Part shown: in pieces, positions 1 through 7,685 of the stretch
Position numbering within the stretch: the first letter of the stretch is position 1
How the letters are laid out: the number at the start of each line of letters is the position of its first letter
NCBI GenBank assembly: GCA_023435855.1
Contig: JAEZLG010000132.1
Coordinates: 1-22,504, forward strand
DNA length: 22,504 nt
Reading direction: 5' to 3'
Origin: Bacillota bacterium
Lineage (GTDB): Bacteria > Bacillota > Clostridia > Christensenellales > CAG-138
Notes under the pieces: model-generated
The model's input: only the letters and a program-made list of their open reading frames with translations
Told to the model about the DNA's origin: nothing
Database searches by the model: none
Made by a program: the position numbers and the translations under genes

Positions 1-2
1 AC

Positions 3-464
3 CGTATCCTAGATGCGGCACGCTGAGCGCCTTCTTATAATAACCGCCAGTGCTGGCGATTCATTCTCGTGTACGATCCCGATCTTAGGACCATGCTCGG
101 TGCACAGCTCGATAACCCTTCCGCACAGTGCTATGAAAAAGCTCCCTATGTGCTCGTACTTTGCGCCGACCCTACAGACAGCGGTGTAATCGGCGGCAAG
201 GAATACTACCTTGCCGACTGCGGTGCTGCCATGGAAAACGTACTTCTTGCAGCCGCAGCGGAGGGCTTAGGCACCTGCTTTGTGGGCAGCTTTTCCGAAT
301 ACGCCGTGCGCGCCATTTTACACATCCCAACAGATGTACGTGTGGTCGCCGTAACGCCCATCGGATACCCGGACGAAATGCCCGAAGAGAGTAAGCGCGA
401 AAATCTTTCGAGTATCGTATATGAAAACAGCTGGCGGTACGAGGACGCGCCGGAGAATGCATAA
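3..464 (+). pseudogene. Nitroreductase-family protein, 5'-truncated by the window edge, with an in-frame TGA
   Basis: The frame is open from the window edge and reads RILDAAR, then TGA at 24-26, then APSYNNRQCWRFILVYDP. This is the conserved N-terminal FMN-binding segment of nitroreductases (AAR-x-APS-x-N-RQ-x-W-RF), so the stop lies inside a conserved block. The rest is typical: a tract with KEYYLADCGAAMENVLLAAAAEGLGTC (given only as landmarks KEYYLADCGAAMEN and AEGLGTC) and a C-terminal IGYPDE. The family binds FMN and reduces nitro groups, quinones or flavins with NAD(P)H. The first start codon after the TGA is a GTG at 69 with no ribosome site, and starting there would lose FMN-binding residues. 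TGA ends other genes here (8930, 14617, 17250), so recoding is unlikely. A nonsense mutation or a sequence error fits best. The family call is firm; the pseudogene status is less certain. Confidence 0.75.
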
Positions 465-599
465 GACCGCATGAAAAGACCAAACCTAAACGCGGGCAGG
501 GATGTTTTTGTCCGTTTTTGAAGGTCTTATAAACTTGCAGAAATCAGTCCCGCAGACCCTATATTATTTATGCGTTATCTAAATATAAAAGGAGGGCTT

Positions 600-761
600 A
601 TGGAGGGACGTCGGTATAAAACCAAGGGGCACGTTAGTGCATACAAAACCTACACATTACTTGAAAAGCACGAAGTTGAACCTGAGACGGGCATTGCAAT
701 TCCCTCTCTTGAGGCGGTTGAGCAGGCAAAACGCACTGTAGATGAAGAAATAAAACTCTAA
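600..761 (+). CDS. Small conserved-looking protein, 53 residues; resembles DUF3787 / CDIF630_02480-type spore-surface proteins
   Basis: The ATG at 600 follows a strong AAAGGAGGG site at 588-596. An upstream in-frame ATG at 570 has no such site, so 600 is chosen. The product is hydrophilic, with no membrane segment or signal peptide. It is basic at the N terminus (EGRRYKTKGH) and ends in LEKHEVEPETGIAIPSLEAV followed by an EQAKRTVDEE-type helix. The pattern LEKH...IP(S)...V..AK..VDE recalls the short clostridial DUF3787/CDIF630_02480 family linked to the spore surface. That assignment is from memory and tentative. The gene stands alone between the nitroreductase remnant and pckA and has its own terminator (795-816). 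A weak TTGCAG/TATATT pair with an overlong 19-base spacer lies at 535-565; I do not call it a promoter. Confidence 0.6.
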   Translation: MEGRRYKTKGHVSAYKTYTLLEKHEVEPETGIAIPSLEAVEQAKRTVDEEIKL

Positions 762-794
762 TTTACTGCGTTTGTAGAAGCACATACCCCCTAA

Positions 795-816
795 AAGGCG
801 CATAATAATGCGCCTT
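795..816 (+). terminator. Hairpin terminator after the small gene
   Basis: AAGGCGCAT and ATGCGCCTT form a perfect 9-bp stem with an AATA loop, 34 bases after the stop codon at 761. The following tract (GCTTGTTGCTTTT) is T-rich but broken, so termination may be incomplete. Confidence 0.6.
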
Positions 817-843
817 GCTTGTTGCTTTTAAATAATATATAAT
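815..843 (+). promoter_or_regulatory. Putative sigma-A-type promoter of pckA
   Basis: TTGCTT at 815-820 and TATAAT at 838-843 are separated by 17 bases. The -10 is perfect; the -35 matches only its TTG part. It lies 68 bases before the pckA start and overlaps the end of the preceding terminator stem, a common compact arrangement. Confidence 0.5.
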
Positions 844-910
844 GGTACATGTTTGAAAACAAGGCATTCCAAATTTCATATAACTTTATATTATGAAAGG
901 GGTTCTTTGC

Positions 911-2485
911 ATGAAAGAATACGTTGAATCTTTAGGTATAATTTCGCCTAAAGCTGTTTACCGCAATTTGTCACCGGCCGTTCTAACTGAGCGCGCGGTT
1001 GCACGCGGCGAGGGCAAACTGAGCGACACTGGCGCTTTGGTTATCCACACCGGTAAGTATACCGGCCGTTCCCCGGATGATAGGTTCGTAGTAGACACCC
1101 CCTCCGTTCACGATGAGATCGACTGGGGTAAGGTCAATGTTGCCATAACCGCCGAAAAATTCGACGCTATCTACAACCGTATGACGGCCTACCTACAGGG
1201 CCGCGAGATCTTCATTTTCGACGGCTTCGCGGGTGCGGATGAAACATACCATCTTCCGGTGCGCGTCGTCAACGAACTTGCCAGCCAGAACCTGTTTATT
1301 CACCAGCTCCTTTTGAGGCCTACCAAGGAACAGCTTGACAGCTTCGTTCCCGGCTTCACCATAATTGCAGCACCCGGCTTCAAGTGCATCCCCGCGGTGG
1401 ACGGCGTTCGTTCCGAAGCGGCCATACTTGTGCATCTTGAAAAGCGCATGGTTATCATCGCCGGCAGCCAGTACAGCGGTGAGATCAAAAAGAGCGTATT
1501 CTCCGTCATGAACTACTTCCTGCCCAAGCAGGATGTGTTCTCCATGCACTGCAGTGCCAACATCGGAAAAGACGGCGATGCCGCGCTGTTCTTCGGCCTC
1601 TCCGGCACCGGCAAAACCACCTTGAGCGCCGACCCGAACCGCATGCTCATCGGAGACGACGAGCATGGCTGGAGTAAAAACGGCATCTTCAACATTGAAG
1701 GCGGCTGCTACGCAAAGGCGATTAACCTCTCCAAGGAAAACGAACCTCAGATTTGGGACGCCATCAAATTTGGTTCGGTTGTAGAAAACGTTATTATCGA
1801 CGAAGAGACCCGCACCCCCAATTATGACGACGGCTCCCTCACCGAGAATACCCGCGTGGGCTATCCGGTGGAGTATATCCCCAACTGCGCCATTCCCGGC
1901 GTCGGCGGCCACCCTAAGACCGTCATTTTCCTCACCGCAGACGCGTTCGGCGTGCTGCCCCCCGTTGCCAAGCTCGATAAGAACATGGCTATGTACCATT
2001 TTGTTTCCGGCTATACATCCAAGCTTGCCGGTACCGAGCGCGGCATCGTGGAACCGCAGACCACCTTCTCTACCTGCTTTGGTGCTCCCTTCCTTCCGCT
2101 TCGCCCGTCGGTATACGCCGAGATGCTCGGAAAAAGGATTGAGGAACACGATTCTCACGTCTACCTCATCAACACCGGCTGGTCCGGAGGCCCCTATGGC
2201 GTAGGCAAGCGCATGAGCATTAAGCTCACCCGCGCCATCGTCACGGCCGCCCTCAACGGCGACCTCGAAAAGGCCGAGTTCAGGCATGACGAGATCTTCA
2301 ACCTTCTTGTTCCCACCTCCTGCCCGGGCGTACCGGACGATGTGCTCAACCCGCGCAATGTATGGGCTGACAAAGCGGCTTACGACGCCAAGGCAAAGGA
2401 CCTCGCCTCCCGCTTCTTTAAGAACTTTACAAAGTACCAGAATATGCCCAAGCATATTGTGGATGCAGGACCTAAGGGAGAGTAA
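911..2485 (+). CDS. pckA: Phosphoenolpyruvate carboxykinase (ATP)
   Basis: A 524-residue protein of normal length for the ATP-dependent family (EC 4.1.1.49), which interconverts oxaloacetate + ATP with PEP + CO2 + ADP in the cytosol. The N terminus has GEGKLSDTGAL and TGKYTGRSPDDRF. The P-loop (kinase-1a) GLSGTGKTTLSADPNR is near residues 229-244, and the metal-binding kinase-2 motif IGDDEHGW is near 247. NTRVGYPVEYIPNC and GGPYGVGKRM follow. ATG 911 is chosen over the in-frame ATG at 893 because AAAGGGG (896-902) lies 8 bases ahead of it. Codons end mostly in C or G (ATC, TTC, AAG, GGC), as expected for a highly expressed gene. It is probably monocistronic, with its own promoter and a strong terminator at 2581-2615. 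In anaerobes the enzyme can run towards oxaloacetate and make ATP; direction cannot be told from sequence. Confidence 0.97.
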   Translation: MKEYVESLGIISPKAVYRNLSPAVLTERAVARGEGKLSDTGALVIHTGKYTGRSPDDRFVVDTPSVHDEIDWGKVNVAITAEKFDAIYNRMTAYLQGREIFIFDGFAGADETYHLPVRVVNELASQNLFIHQLLLRPTKEQLDSFVPGFTIIAAPGFKCIPAVDGVRSEAAILVHLEKRMVIIAGSQYSGEIKKSVFSVMNYFLPKQDVFSMHCSANIGKDGDAALFFGLSGTGKTTLSADPNRMLIGDDEHGWSKNGIFNIEGGCYAKAINLSKENEPQIWDAIKFGSVVENVIIDEETRTPNYDDGSLTENTRVGYPVEYIPNCAIPGVGGHPKTVIFLTADAFGVLPPVAKLDKNMAMYHFVSGYTSKLAGTERGIVEPQTTFSTCFGAPFLPLRPSVYAEMLGKRIEEHDSHVYLINTGWSGGPYGVGKRMSIKLTRAIVTAALNGDLEKAEFRHDEIFNLLVPTSCPGVPDDVLNPRNVWADKAAYDAKAKDLASRFFKNFTKYQNMPKHIVDAGPKGE

Positions 2486-2537
2486 CTCTACGCGCTGTCG
2501 CGAAAATGGCTGCTGCCACTTCCGCGAATGTCCACCT

Positions 2538-2561
2538 GTAGGGGCGGATAGTATCCGCCCG
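2538..2561. repeat. Intergenic hairpin of the GTAGGGGCG...CGCCC type (REP-like)
   Basis: The inverted repeat GGGCGGATA / TATCCGCCC (2542-2560) is flanked by CTGTAG on the left and CGC on the right. Short hairpins starting GTAGGGGCG and ending CGCCCGC are, from memory, frequent dispersed intergenic repeats in several bacterial lineages. There is only one clear copy in the window, plus a related hairpin just downstream, so family membership is inferred. Confidence 0.4.
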
Positions 2562-2580
2562 CACGAATTGTATATTGCCT

Positions 2581-2615
2581 GTAAGGCGGGATGCTTGCAT
2601 CCCGCCTTACTTTTT
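2581..2615 (+). terminator. Strong intrinsic terminator of pckA
   Basis: GTAAGGCGGGATGC (2581-2594) pairs perfectly with GCATCCCGCCTTAC (2597-2610) and is followed by TTTTT (2611-2615). It lies about 95 bases after the pckA stop. Confidence 0.85.
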
Positions 2616-2712
2616 GTACCATTTATTAAGGCGAGCGGCCTAATAGACCTCACCTTCAATAATAATCCGTTATATGGTAAACTGGAAACAGTCATTTTAA
2701 AAGGAGTTTTTC

Positions 2713-3489
2713 ATGCTTACTATAGAACAACATGACGAGATCGTTGAACAAGCAAAAGGCTTTTCTTTTACCTCGCTTCAGTATCCCGACTATGAAACGG
2801 ACAAGCATCATACGGTTTCATACTGTGGAGAACACGGGATTTTGCTGTTTGAAGATACGCGTGATCCTTCACCCGTCCATTGGGCGGTAAACGATGTAAA
2901 TACACTTGTTTCCTTATTAAATAAAGCACCGAAAAATATAGTGGTGCCGTTTGTGCCGCGCGAGTTTGTGGCAGCGCTTGAAAAGGCAGGGTTTTTTATT
3001 CTTGGTGAATTTGCAGATTACTTTAATCTGCATCTTTTAGAGACGGCAAACGGCATTGCGCCTCGGGACTTAGTTTACTTAAATACGGCCGAAACGGACA
3101 AGGCCGCCGAAATCTCTATGAAGGTGCGCGGACAATCACGTGGCTTTATGGGTGAAACAGCCCAATGGTTTTGCGAATGGATGGAACAGGGCCATGTGCT
3201 CGCTATGCGTACAGACGGAGAGCTTGCGGGCGTCTGCTGCGTAACGGTGTATAATGAAGGTACGACGCTTTGGGTGCGAGAGATTGCCGTATTACCCAAT
3301 CTTCAGCGTAAAGGATACGGCAGGAAGCTCATGGAACAAGCCATTCTCTATGGCACTAAACACGGGGCAACAAAGGGTTTTCTGGCAGCGGACCTACAAA
3401 ATAAAAACGCTATTGCGCTTTATGAAAGTCTTGGCTTTTTACGCCGCGGCGATGAAACCGAAATCCAGATGGCACGCGGTAATTTTTAA
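2713..3489 (+). CDS. GNAT-family N-acetyltransferase
   Basis: A 258-residue cytosolic protein. The C-terminal half is a GCN5-related acetyltransferase fold. Motif A reads VREIAVLPNLQRKGYGRKLM at about residues 187-206, with the acetyl-CoA pyrophosphate loop Q-R-K-G-Y-G. The motif B region is NKNAIALYESLGF. The N-terminal 110 residues are a separate, less recognisable domain (YCGEHGILLFEDTRDPSP and a VPREFVAALEKAGFFILGEF stretch), as in two-domain GNATs in which the first part is a degenerate GNAT fold. The substrate cannot be predicted. ATG 2713 follows AAAAGGAG (2698-2705) at ideal spacing. It appears to be a single-gene unit between pckA and the ktr genes. Confidence is high for the family and nil for the substrate. 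Confidence 0.88.
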   Translation: MLTIEQHDEIVEQAKGFSFTSLQYPDYETDKHHTVSYCGEHGILLFEDTRDPSPVHWAVNDVNTLVSLLNKAPKNIVVPFVPREFVAALEKAGFFILGEFADYFNLHLLETANGIAPRDLVYLNTAETDKAAEISMKVRGQSRGFMGETAQWFCEWMEQGHVLAMRTDGELAGVCCVTVYNEGTTLWVREIAVLPNLQRKGYGRKLMEQAILYGTKHGATKGFLAADLQNKNAIALYESLGFLRRGDETEIQMARGNF

Positions 3490-3498
3490 CGGGATGGC

Positions 3499-3620
3499 GG
3501 TAAAGCGGGGTGCCGCGCACATAAATCCCTCCAATGCAACTGATCTACGTGAAAAGGTTGTAGATACTTCTATATCAATATCAATCGACGAGACTTCTTT
3601 AAAACGAACTCCGCTTTACC
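3499..3620. repeat. Wide 10-bp inverted repeat in the acetyltransferase-ktrB gap
   Basis: GGTAAAGCGG (3499-3508) and CCGCTTTACC (3611-3620) are perfect inverted copies 102 bases apart. A direct repeat, ATCGACGAGA, occurs at 3584-3593 and 3694-3703. A 56-codon open frame (ATG 3494 to TAA 3664) spans the inner part but has no good ribosome site. The gap 3490-3765 holds no gene I can support. Confidence 0.35.
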
Positions 3621-3684
3621 ATAAGCATCTTTATCCTATCTTAATGTTTGGACAGAAACCATAATGCCATAATAATTTTACACA

Positions 3685-3693
3685 TGTTATACT
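3685..3693 (+). promoter_or_regulatory. Putative extended -10 promoter element for ktrBA
   Basis: TGTTATACT contains a TATACT -10 box (3688-3693) directly preceded by the TGN extension. No convincing -35 box lies at 16-18 bases. It would give a leader of about 65 bases before the TTG start at 3766. Confidence 0.4.
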
Positions 3694-3765
3694 ATCGACG
3701 AGAACCGAGGCAACTACACTAACGTTTTTGCCGCGCTCAATTGTGTAAATGAGGTGTTTAGACGC

Positions 3766-5055
3766 TTGCATATAAAATGGTTAACCCCGGGAAGGCTCAT
3801 TACACTCGGTTTTTTCGGCGTGATTCTTCTTGGTTCAATAATACTGCTTTTGCCCATATCCGCAAATCCGGGCGTTACAATCCGCCCTGTAGATGCGTTG
3901 TTTACTTCGACCAGCGCTGTTTGTGTGACAGGTCTTATTTCCATAGATACCGCCGATCATTTCAGCGTTTTCGGACGGTTTGTGGTAGCGTTTTTGATTC
4001 AAATCGGTGGATTGGGAATTACATCCATCGGTGTTGCCTTTATCTTGCTGGCACATAGAAAAATTGGGCTTAAGGAGCGCGTCCTTGTAAGGGAGGCGCT
4101 TAATCTTAATACCCTTCAAGGTGTAGTGCGCCTCGTGAAATCCGTTATGCTTGTGACGTTATGCTTTGAAGGTGCAGGCATGATACTAAGCTACATTGTT
4201 TTCTCCAAAGACTACCCTCCGCTGTCGGCTTTAGGTATCAGCGCTTTCCATTCCGTAGCAGCGTTTAATAACTCCGGGTTTGATATATTAGGCGGTTACA
4301 GGAACCTAATTCCTTATCGGGATAATGTGCTTCTTAATTTAACGACCTGCGGTCTCATTATCTTTGGAGGGTTAGGGTTTTATGTAATACGTGAGATAGT
4401 ACTTAAGCGGTCTTGGCGAAATCTAAGCATGAATACGAAAATTGTGCTGACGATGACGGCATCCTTGTTGGCAATCGGTACAATCATGCTTAAGCTTACG
4501 GATGATGTGACGTGGCTTGGTGCGTTCTTTCAAAGCACTTCCGCAAGAACCGCAGGGTTTAGCACATATTCGCTTGGAGAATTCACTGCGGCAGGACAAT
4601 TTGTCCTTATTATCCTGATGTTCATAGGTGCTTCACCGGGATCAACCGGCGGTGGTATAAAAACCACAACTGCATTTACCCTGCTAAAAAGCCTTATTGC
4701 CTTTTCAACCAATCGGGATTGCACGGCTTTTCGGCGCAAAATTCCAAATGAAAGCATAATAAAGGCGTTTACCGTCACGACTATGGCAGTGATTGTCGTT
4801 GGCTTCATGACCCTTGTAATTTGCATAAATGAGCCGAAGCTTACATTTATGCAGGTTCTTTTTGAAGTCGTTTCGGGCTTCGGTACGGTTGGTCTTTCAA
4901 CCGGTATAACCCCGCATTTGACGAGTTTAAGTAAAATACTTTTATGCCTGACTATGTTTATCGGGCGTGTAGGGCCGCTCACCATAGCATGCATTTGGGT
5001 ATATAAAGCCTCGTCAAACCTTTCTTACCCCGAAGAAAGAGTAACAATAGGTTAA
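3766..5055 (+). CDS. ktrB: KtrB/TrkH-family potassium channel subunit
   Basis: Integral membrane subunit, 429 residues, of a Ktr-type K+ uptake system. The family has four membrane-pore-membrane repeats, and each pore loop here keeps its selectivity-filter glycine: TSTSAVCVTGL, VAAFNNSGFD, STSARTAGFST and VSGFGTVGLSTG. Between the third and fourth repeats lies the glycine-rich GASPGSTGGGIKT segment, which corresponds to the gating loop. The start is a TTG at 3766, because GAGGTG (3751-3756) lies 9 bases before it; the earlier in-frame GTG at 3754 sits inside that site. The gene is followed 13 bases later by ktrA, with which it should form the working complex. Its codon use is more AT-rich than that of pckA or hppA. 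Confidence 0.93.
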   Translation: MHIKWLTPGRLITLGFFGVILLGSIILLLPISANPGVTIRPVDALFTSTSAVCVTGLISIDTADHFSVFGRFVVAFLIQIGGLGITSIGVAFILLAHRKIGLKERVLVREALNLNTLQGVVRLVKSVMLVTLCFEGAGMILSYIVFSKDYPPLSALGISAFHSVAAFNNSGFDILGGYRNLIPYRDNVLLNLTTCGLIIFGGLGFYVIREIVLKRSWRNLSMNTKIVLTMTASLLAIGTIMLKLTDDVTWLGAFFQSTSARTAGFSTYSLGEFTAAGQFVLIILMFIGASPGSTGGGIKTTTAFTLLKSLIAFSTNRDCTAFRRKIPNESIIKAFTVTTMAVIVVGFMTLVICINEPKLTFMQVLFEVVSGFGTVGLSTGITPHLTSLSKILLCLTMFIGRVGPLTIACIWVYKASSNLSYPEERVTIG

Positions 5056-5068
5056 GGAGATTAAAAAA

Positions 5069-5743
5069 ATGTCAGATTATAAAGCAAGTGTTGATTTCGG
5101 AGTCATAGGACTTGGGCGTTTTGGATTTGCGCTTGCAGAGACTCTTTCGGATAACGGAAAAGAAGTTTTAGCTTTGGATATCAACGCAAGCAAGATCAGG
5201 CAAATTCAAGATAAGGTGCAGCAAGCCTTTGTCGTGTCAGAATTGGATAAAATCACGCTTCAGGAAGCCGGAATACAAAATTGCGCGACTGTTATTGTAT
5301 GCATTGGCGAGCATCTGGAATCAAGCATTATGACAACGCTCAATGTGATTGAGTTAGGCGTGCCCCGGGTCATTGCTAAGGCAATCAGTTTTGAGCATGG
5401 CAGGGTTCTCGAAAAGATCGGTGCGATGGCAGTTTATCCCGAGAGGGATCGCGCTATCCGCCTTGCAAATTCGCTGTCAAGAGCCGGAACATTGGATTTC
5501 CTCGACCTGTCAAGCGCATATGAGATATCAGAGATTTGGCTCAACGACAAAGTCCACGGGAAAACCATTATGGAGTTGGATCTCCGCAACAAATACAACC
5601 TTAACATCATTGCTATTGTTAGGGGGAATGAAACCATTGTTGAAATCCATCCCCATCTGACGTTGAATGCCAATGATGTTATCGTAGTAATAGGGAAAAA
5701 GGATAATGTTACAAAGCTTGAACATCATTTTAGTCTTTCTTAA
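5069..5743 (+). CDS. ktrA: KtrA/TrkA-type nucleotide-binding regulator of K+ uptake
   Basis: A 224-residue cytosolic RCK protein. An N-terminal Rossmann fold starts DFGVIGLGRFG (glycine motif at about residues 14-19), with the acidic residue of LALDIN ending the second strand. It is followed by a short hinge (RLANSLSRAGTLDFLDLS) and a C-terminal RCK_C (TrkA-C) domain ending LNANDVIVVIGKKD. In this family an octameric ring binds ATP/ADP or NAD(H), and the C-terminal domain often binds c-di-AMP; together they gate the KtrB channel. It starts 13 bases after the ktrB stop behind AAGGAG. The length is normal for KtrA (about 220 residues). Confidence 0.93.
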   Translation: MSDYKASVDFGVIGLGRFGFALAETLSDNGKEVLALDINASKIRQIQDKVQQAFVVSELDKITLQEAGIQNCATVIVCIGEHLESSIMTTLNVIELGVPRVIAKAISFEHGRVLEKIGAMAVYPERDRAIRLANSLSRAGTLDFLDLSSAYEISEIWLNDKVHGKTIMELDLRNKYNLNIIAIVRGNETIVEIHPHLTLNANDVIVVIGKKDNVTKLEHHFSLS

Positions 5744-5794
5744 CCGGTGCAGCTTTTATACTTCACTGGGTAAATGATACGGAGGCAATTTAAA

Positions 5795-7060
5795 ATGACG
5801 CTTGCTATTGTCCTGTTTGCAGCCACCTATATATGTTTGATTCTTTTCCCGAAAGTACGCGCCTATATAGCGCTTATTTCTGCGGCATTGTTTGTAGTAC
5901 TTGGAATTTTACCGTTTGATAAGCTCTTTTCTGCCATAGACTGGAACGTTATCCTTATGATATTCGGCACTATGGGCATTGTGGCACTGTTTATAGACTC
6001 AAAAATGCCTGCTTTGCTCGCAGATATGATTTTGGATAAAATGCCGGATGTGCGGTGGGCAATCGTTGCGCTGGCACTGTTTGCGGGGCTTATCTCCGCG
6101 TTTGTCGATAATGTGGCGACTGTACTCATGGTAGCGCCCGTAGCAATCGATATATCAAAAAAGCTCAAAATTTCACCCGTTAAGCCTATAATAGCCATAG
6201 CGATATCTTCTAACTTACAAGGTGCTGCAACCTTAGTCGGAGATACCACCTCCATACTTTTGGGCAGCCATGCAAACATGAATTTCCTCGATTTCTTTGT
6301 CTATCAAAACCGCCCGGGTATGTTTTTTGTCGTGCAGATAGGCGCAATACTTTCAGCTTTGGTACTTTTATATCTTTTCAGAAAGCAGCGGCAGCCGATA
6401 AGCGTCGGGGACTGGACAGTGGTCAAAGACTATTTTCCTACTGTGATTCTTGTTTCCACCATTGTACTCTTGATACTTGCCTCTTTTTTACCCAACAAAC
6501 CGCAAAACACCAACGGCTATATCTGCACGGGGCTATTTTTAATTGGCCTAGTGCGGGAAGTGTTTAAAAGAAGATTTTCCTTTATTAAAGACACCATAAA
6601 AGAAATCGACTACTTCACATTACTTCTGCTCGCCGGGCTGTTTATCGTAATCGCTGGTATTACGGAAGCCGGTGTGATAAATGAAGTCAGCAAAATATTT
6701 GTGAACATCAGCAACAACAACGTTTTTGCGATGTATTCTTTATTGGTTTGGGCTTCCGTGTTGTTTTCCGCATTCATCGACAACATCCCATATGTGGCTA
6801 CTATGCTTCCTGTCACCGCCGGCATTGCTCAGATTATGGGAATCAATCCAACAGTCCTATATTTTGGCTTGCTTGCAGGTGCGACGCTTGGAGGAAACCT
6901 TACACCTATCGGGGCTAGTGCAAACATTGCAGGGCTTGGGATTTTGCGCAAGGAAGGCTATGAAGTAAAAGCGCAGGAATTTATGAAAATCAGCGTTCCT
7001 TTTACGCTCGTCGCCGTACTTTCAGGTTATATTTTAATATGGCTGTTCTGGGGGATATAG
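5795..7060 (+). CDS. ArsB/NhaD (ion transporter superfamily) permease
   Basis: A very hydrophobic 421-residue protein with about 11-12 membrane segments. The two halves each carry the superfamily's signature hairpin: SAFVDNVATVLMVAPV in the first and SAFIDNIPYVATMLPV in the second. The family includes the NhaD Na+/H+ antiporters, ArsB arsenite pumps and related citrate/SLC13 carriers. The substrate is not fixed by sequence alone. The position directly behind ktrBA argues for a cation (Na+/H+) role, and there is no arsR or arsA nearby to support arsenite. ATG 5795 follows GGAGG (5781-5785) at 9 bases and is preferred to the earlier ATG at 5774, which has no such site. The stop is TAG. Confidence 0.85.
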   Translation: MTLAIVLFAATYICLILFPKVRAYIALISAALFVVLGILPFDKLFSAIDWNVILMIFGTMGIVALFIDSKMPALLADMILDKMPDVRWAIVALALFAGLISAFVDNVATVLMVAPVAIDISKKLKISPVKPIIAIAISSNLQGAATLVGDTTSILLGSHANMNFLDFFVYQNRPGMFFVVQIGAILSALVLLYLFRKQRQPISVGDWTVVKDYFPTVILVSTIVLLILASFLPNKPQNTNGYICTGLFLIGLVREVFKRRFSFIKDTIKEIDYFTLLLLAGLFIVIAGITEAGVINEVSKIFVNISNNNVFAMYSLLVWASVLFSAFIDNIPYVATMLPVTAGIAQIMGINPTVLYFGLLAGATLGGNLTPIGASANIAGLGILRKEGYEVKAQEFMKISVPFTLVAVLSGYILIWLFWGI

Positions 7061-7109
7061 GGCTCAGTCATCTCTCCGTTTAAAAGTGCTCTTGAAAGGA
7101 TTAAGCGAG

Positions 7110-7592
7110 ATGGATATTGATCATTTGCCGGAATTTCTAAACTCGGTTTATGAGCAGCTGTGCATCCGTGCAAAAAAGTTTTGCGATTCTCTCAAAGAGC
7201 AAAACATTCCGTTTGAGCGCGGTTTTTATAACCATCACACCGTGCGAAAAGGCGACAGTTATTTTTTGGAGCACTTTCCCATTCCCGTTGTGACGTTAAA
7301 ATACCTCGGGGATTTCGGTTTCGAGCTCGACCATGTATTTTTTGAAGCGGTTTTACCACGCAACAAAGCGCTTGAACTCGATTTTGCCGGAATCGCACGG
7401 GATTTTGATGTTGAGATTTACGGAGCGGAGAATTATCTTTGCGATTTTTACCATGCGGGTATGGATGTTTCCTGCATTGGCGAGTTCATTTTAAGCAGTG
7501 CTGAAACGGAAATCTGCGTGAGCCTGCGTTTCCCACCCGATACAGATGCATCCGATTTGCTTGGTTCAGCAATGCGGTTGGTAAAAGAATAA
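7110..7592 (+). CDS. Uncharacterised protein, 160 residues
   Basis: I do not recognise a named family. The start at ATG 7110 follows AAAGGA (7095-7100); a GTG at 7086 is in frame but has no site. The protein is soluble and rich in aromatic and acidic residues, with no signal peptide or membrane segment. Landmarks are an N-terminal helix (LPEFLNSVYEQLCIRAKKFC), the segment ERGFYNHHTVRKGDSYFLEH, and a central DFGFELDHVFFEA strand region. The mix of predicted strands and helices suggests a single compact alpha/beta domain. It is co-directional, 49 bases after the ArsB/NhaD-type carrier, and upstream of a terminator, so it is probably the last gene of the ktr run. A link to ion homeostasis is inference from position only. 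Confidence 0.7.
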   Translation: MDIDHLPEFLNSVYEQLCIRAKKFCDSLKEQNIPFERGFYNHHTVRKGDSYFLEHFPIPVVTLKYLGDFGFELDHVFFEAVLPRNKALELDFAGIARDFDVEIYGAENYLCDFYHAGMDVSCIGEFILSSAETEICVSLRFPPDTDASDLLGSAMRLVKE

Positions 7593-7619
7593 GCGCGTAG
7601 TGATTTGCAGTAATGCTAA

Positions 7620-7659
7620 GCCGCAAAAGTACATTTGGTATCTTTGCGGCTTTTGTTTT
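7620..7659 (+). terminator. Intrinsic terminator ending the ktr run
   Basis: GCCGCAAA (7620-7627) pairs with TTTGCGGC (7643-7650), followed by TTTTGTTTT (7651-7659). It lies 27 bases past the stop of the unknown gene. Confidence 0.8.
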
Positions 7660-7685
7660 CAACCTGATAATGAAGCCAAGGGATT

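Noticed and set aside
1193..2695. A 500-codon open frame on the minus strand, mostly opposite pckA
   Set aside because: Its length follows from the C/G-ending codons of pckA. It has no recognisable domain and its product is low in expected motifs, while pckA is certain.
3494..3664. A 56-codon open frame ending GQKP after the acetyltransferase gene
   Set aside because: There is no clear ribosome site, no family is recognised, and it contains the inverted repeat. It cannot be fully excluded.
3660..3766. A c-di-AMP (ydaO-type) riboswitch ahead of ktrB
   Set aside because: I looked for the conserved ydaO segments and could not match them. The leader after the likely promoter is also too short.
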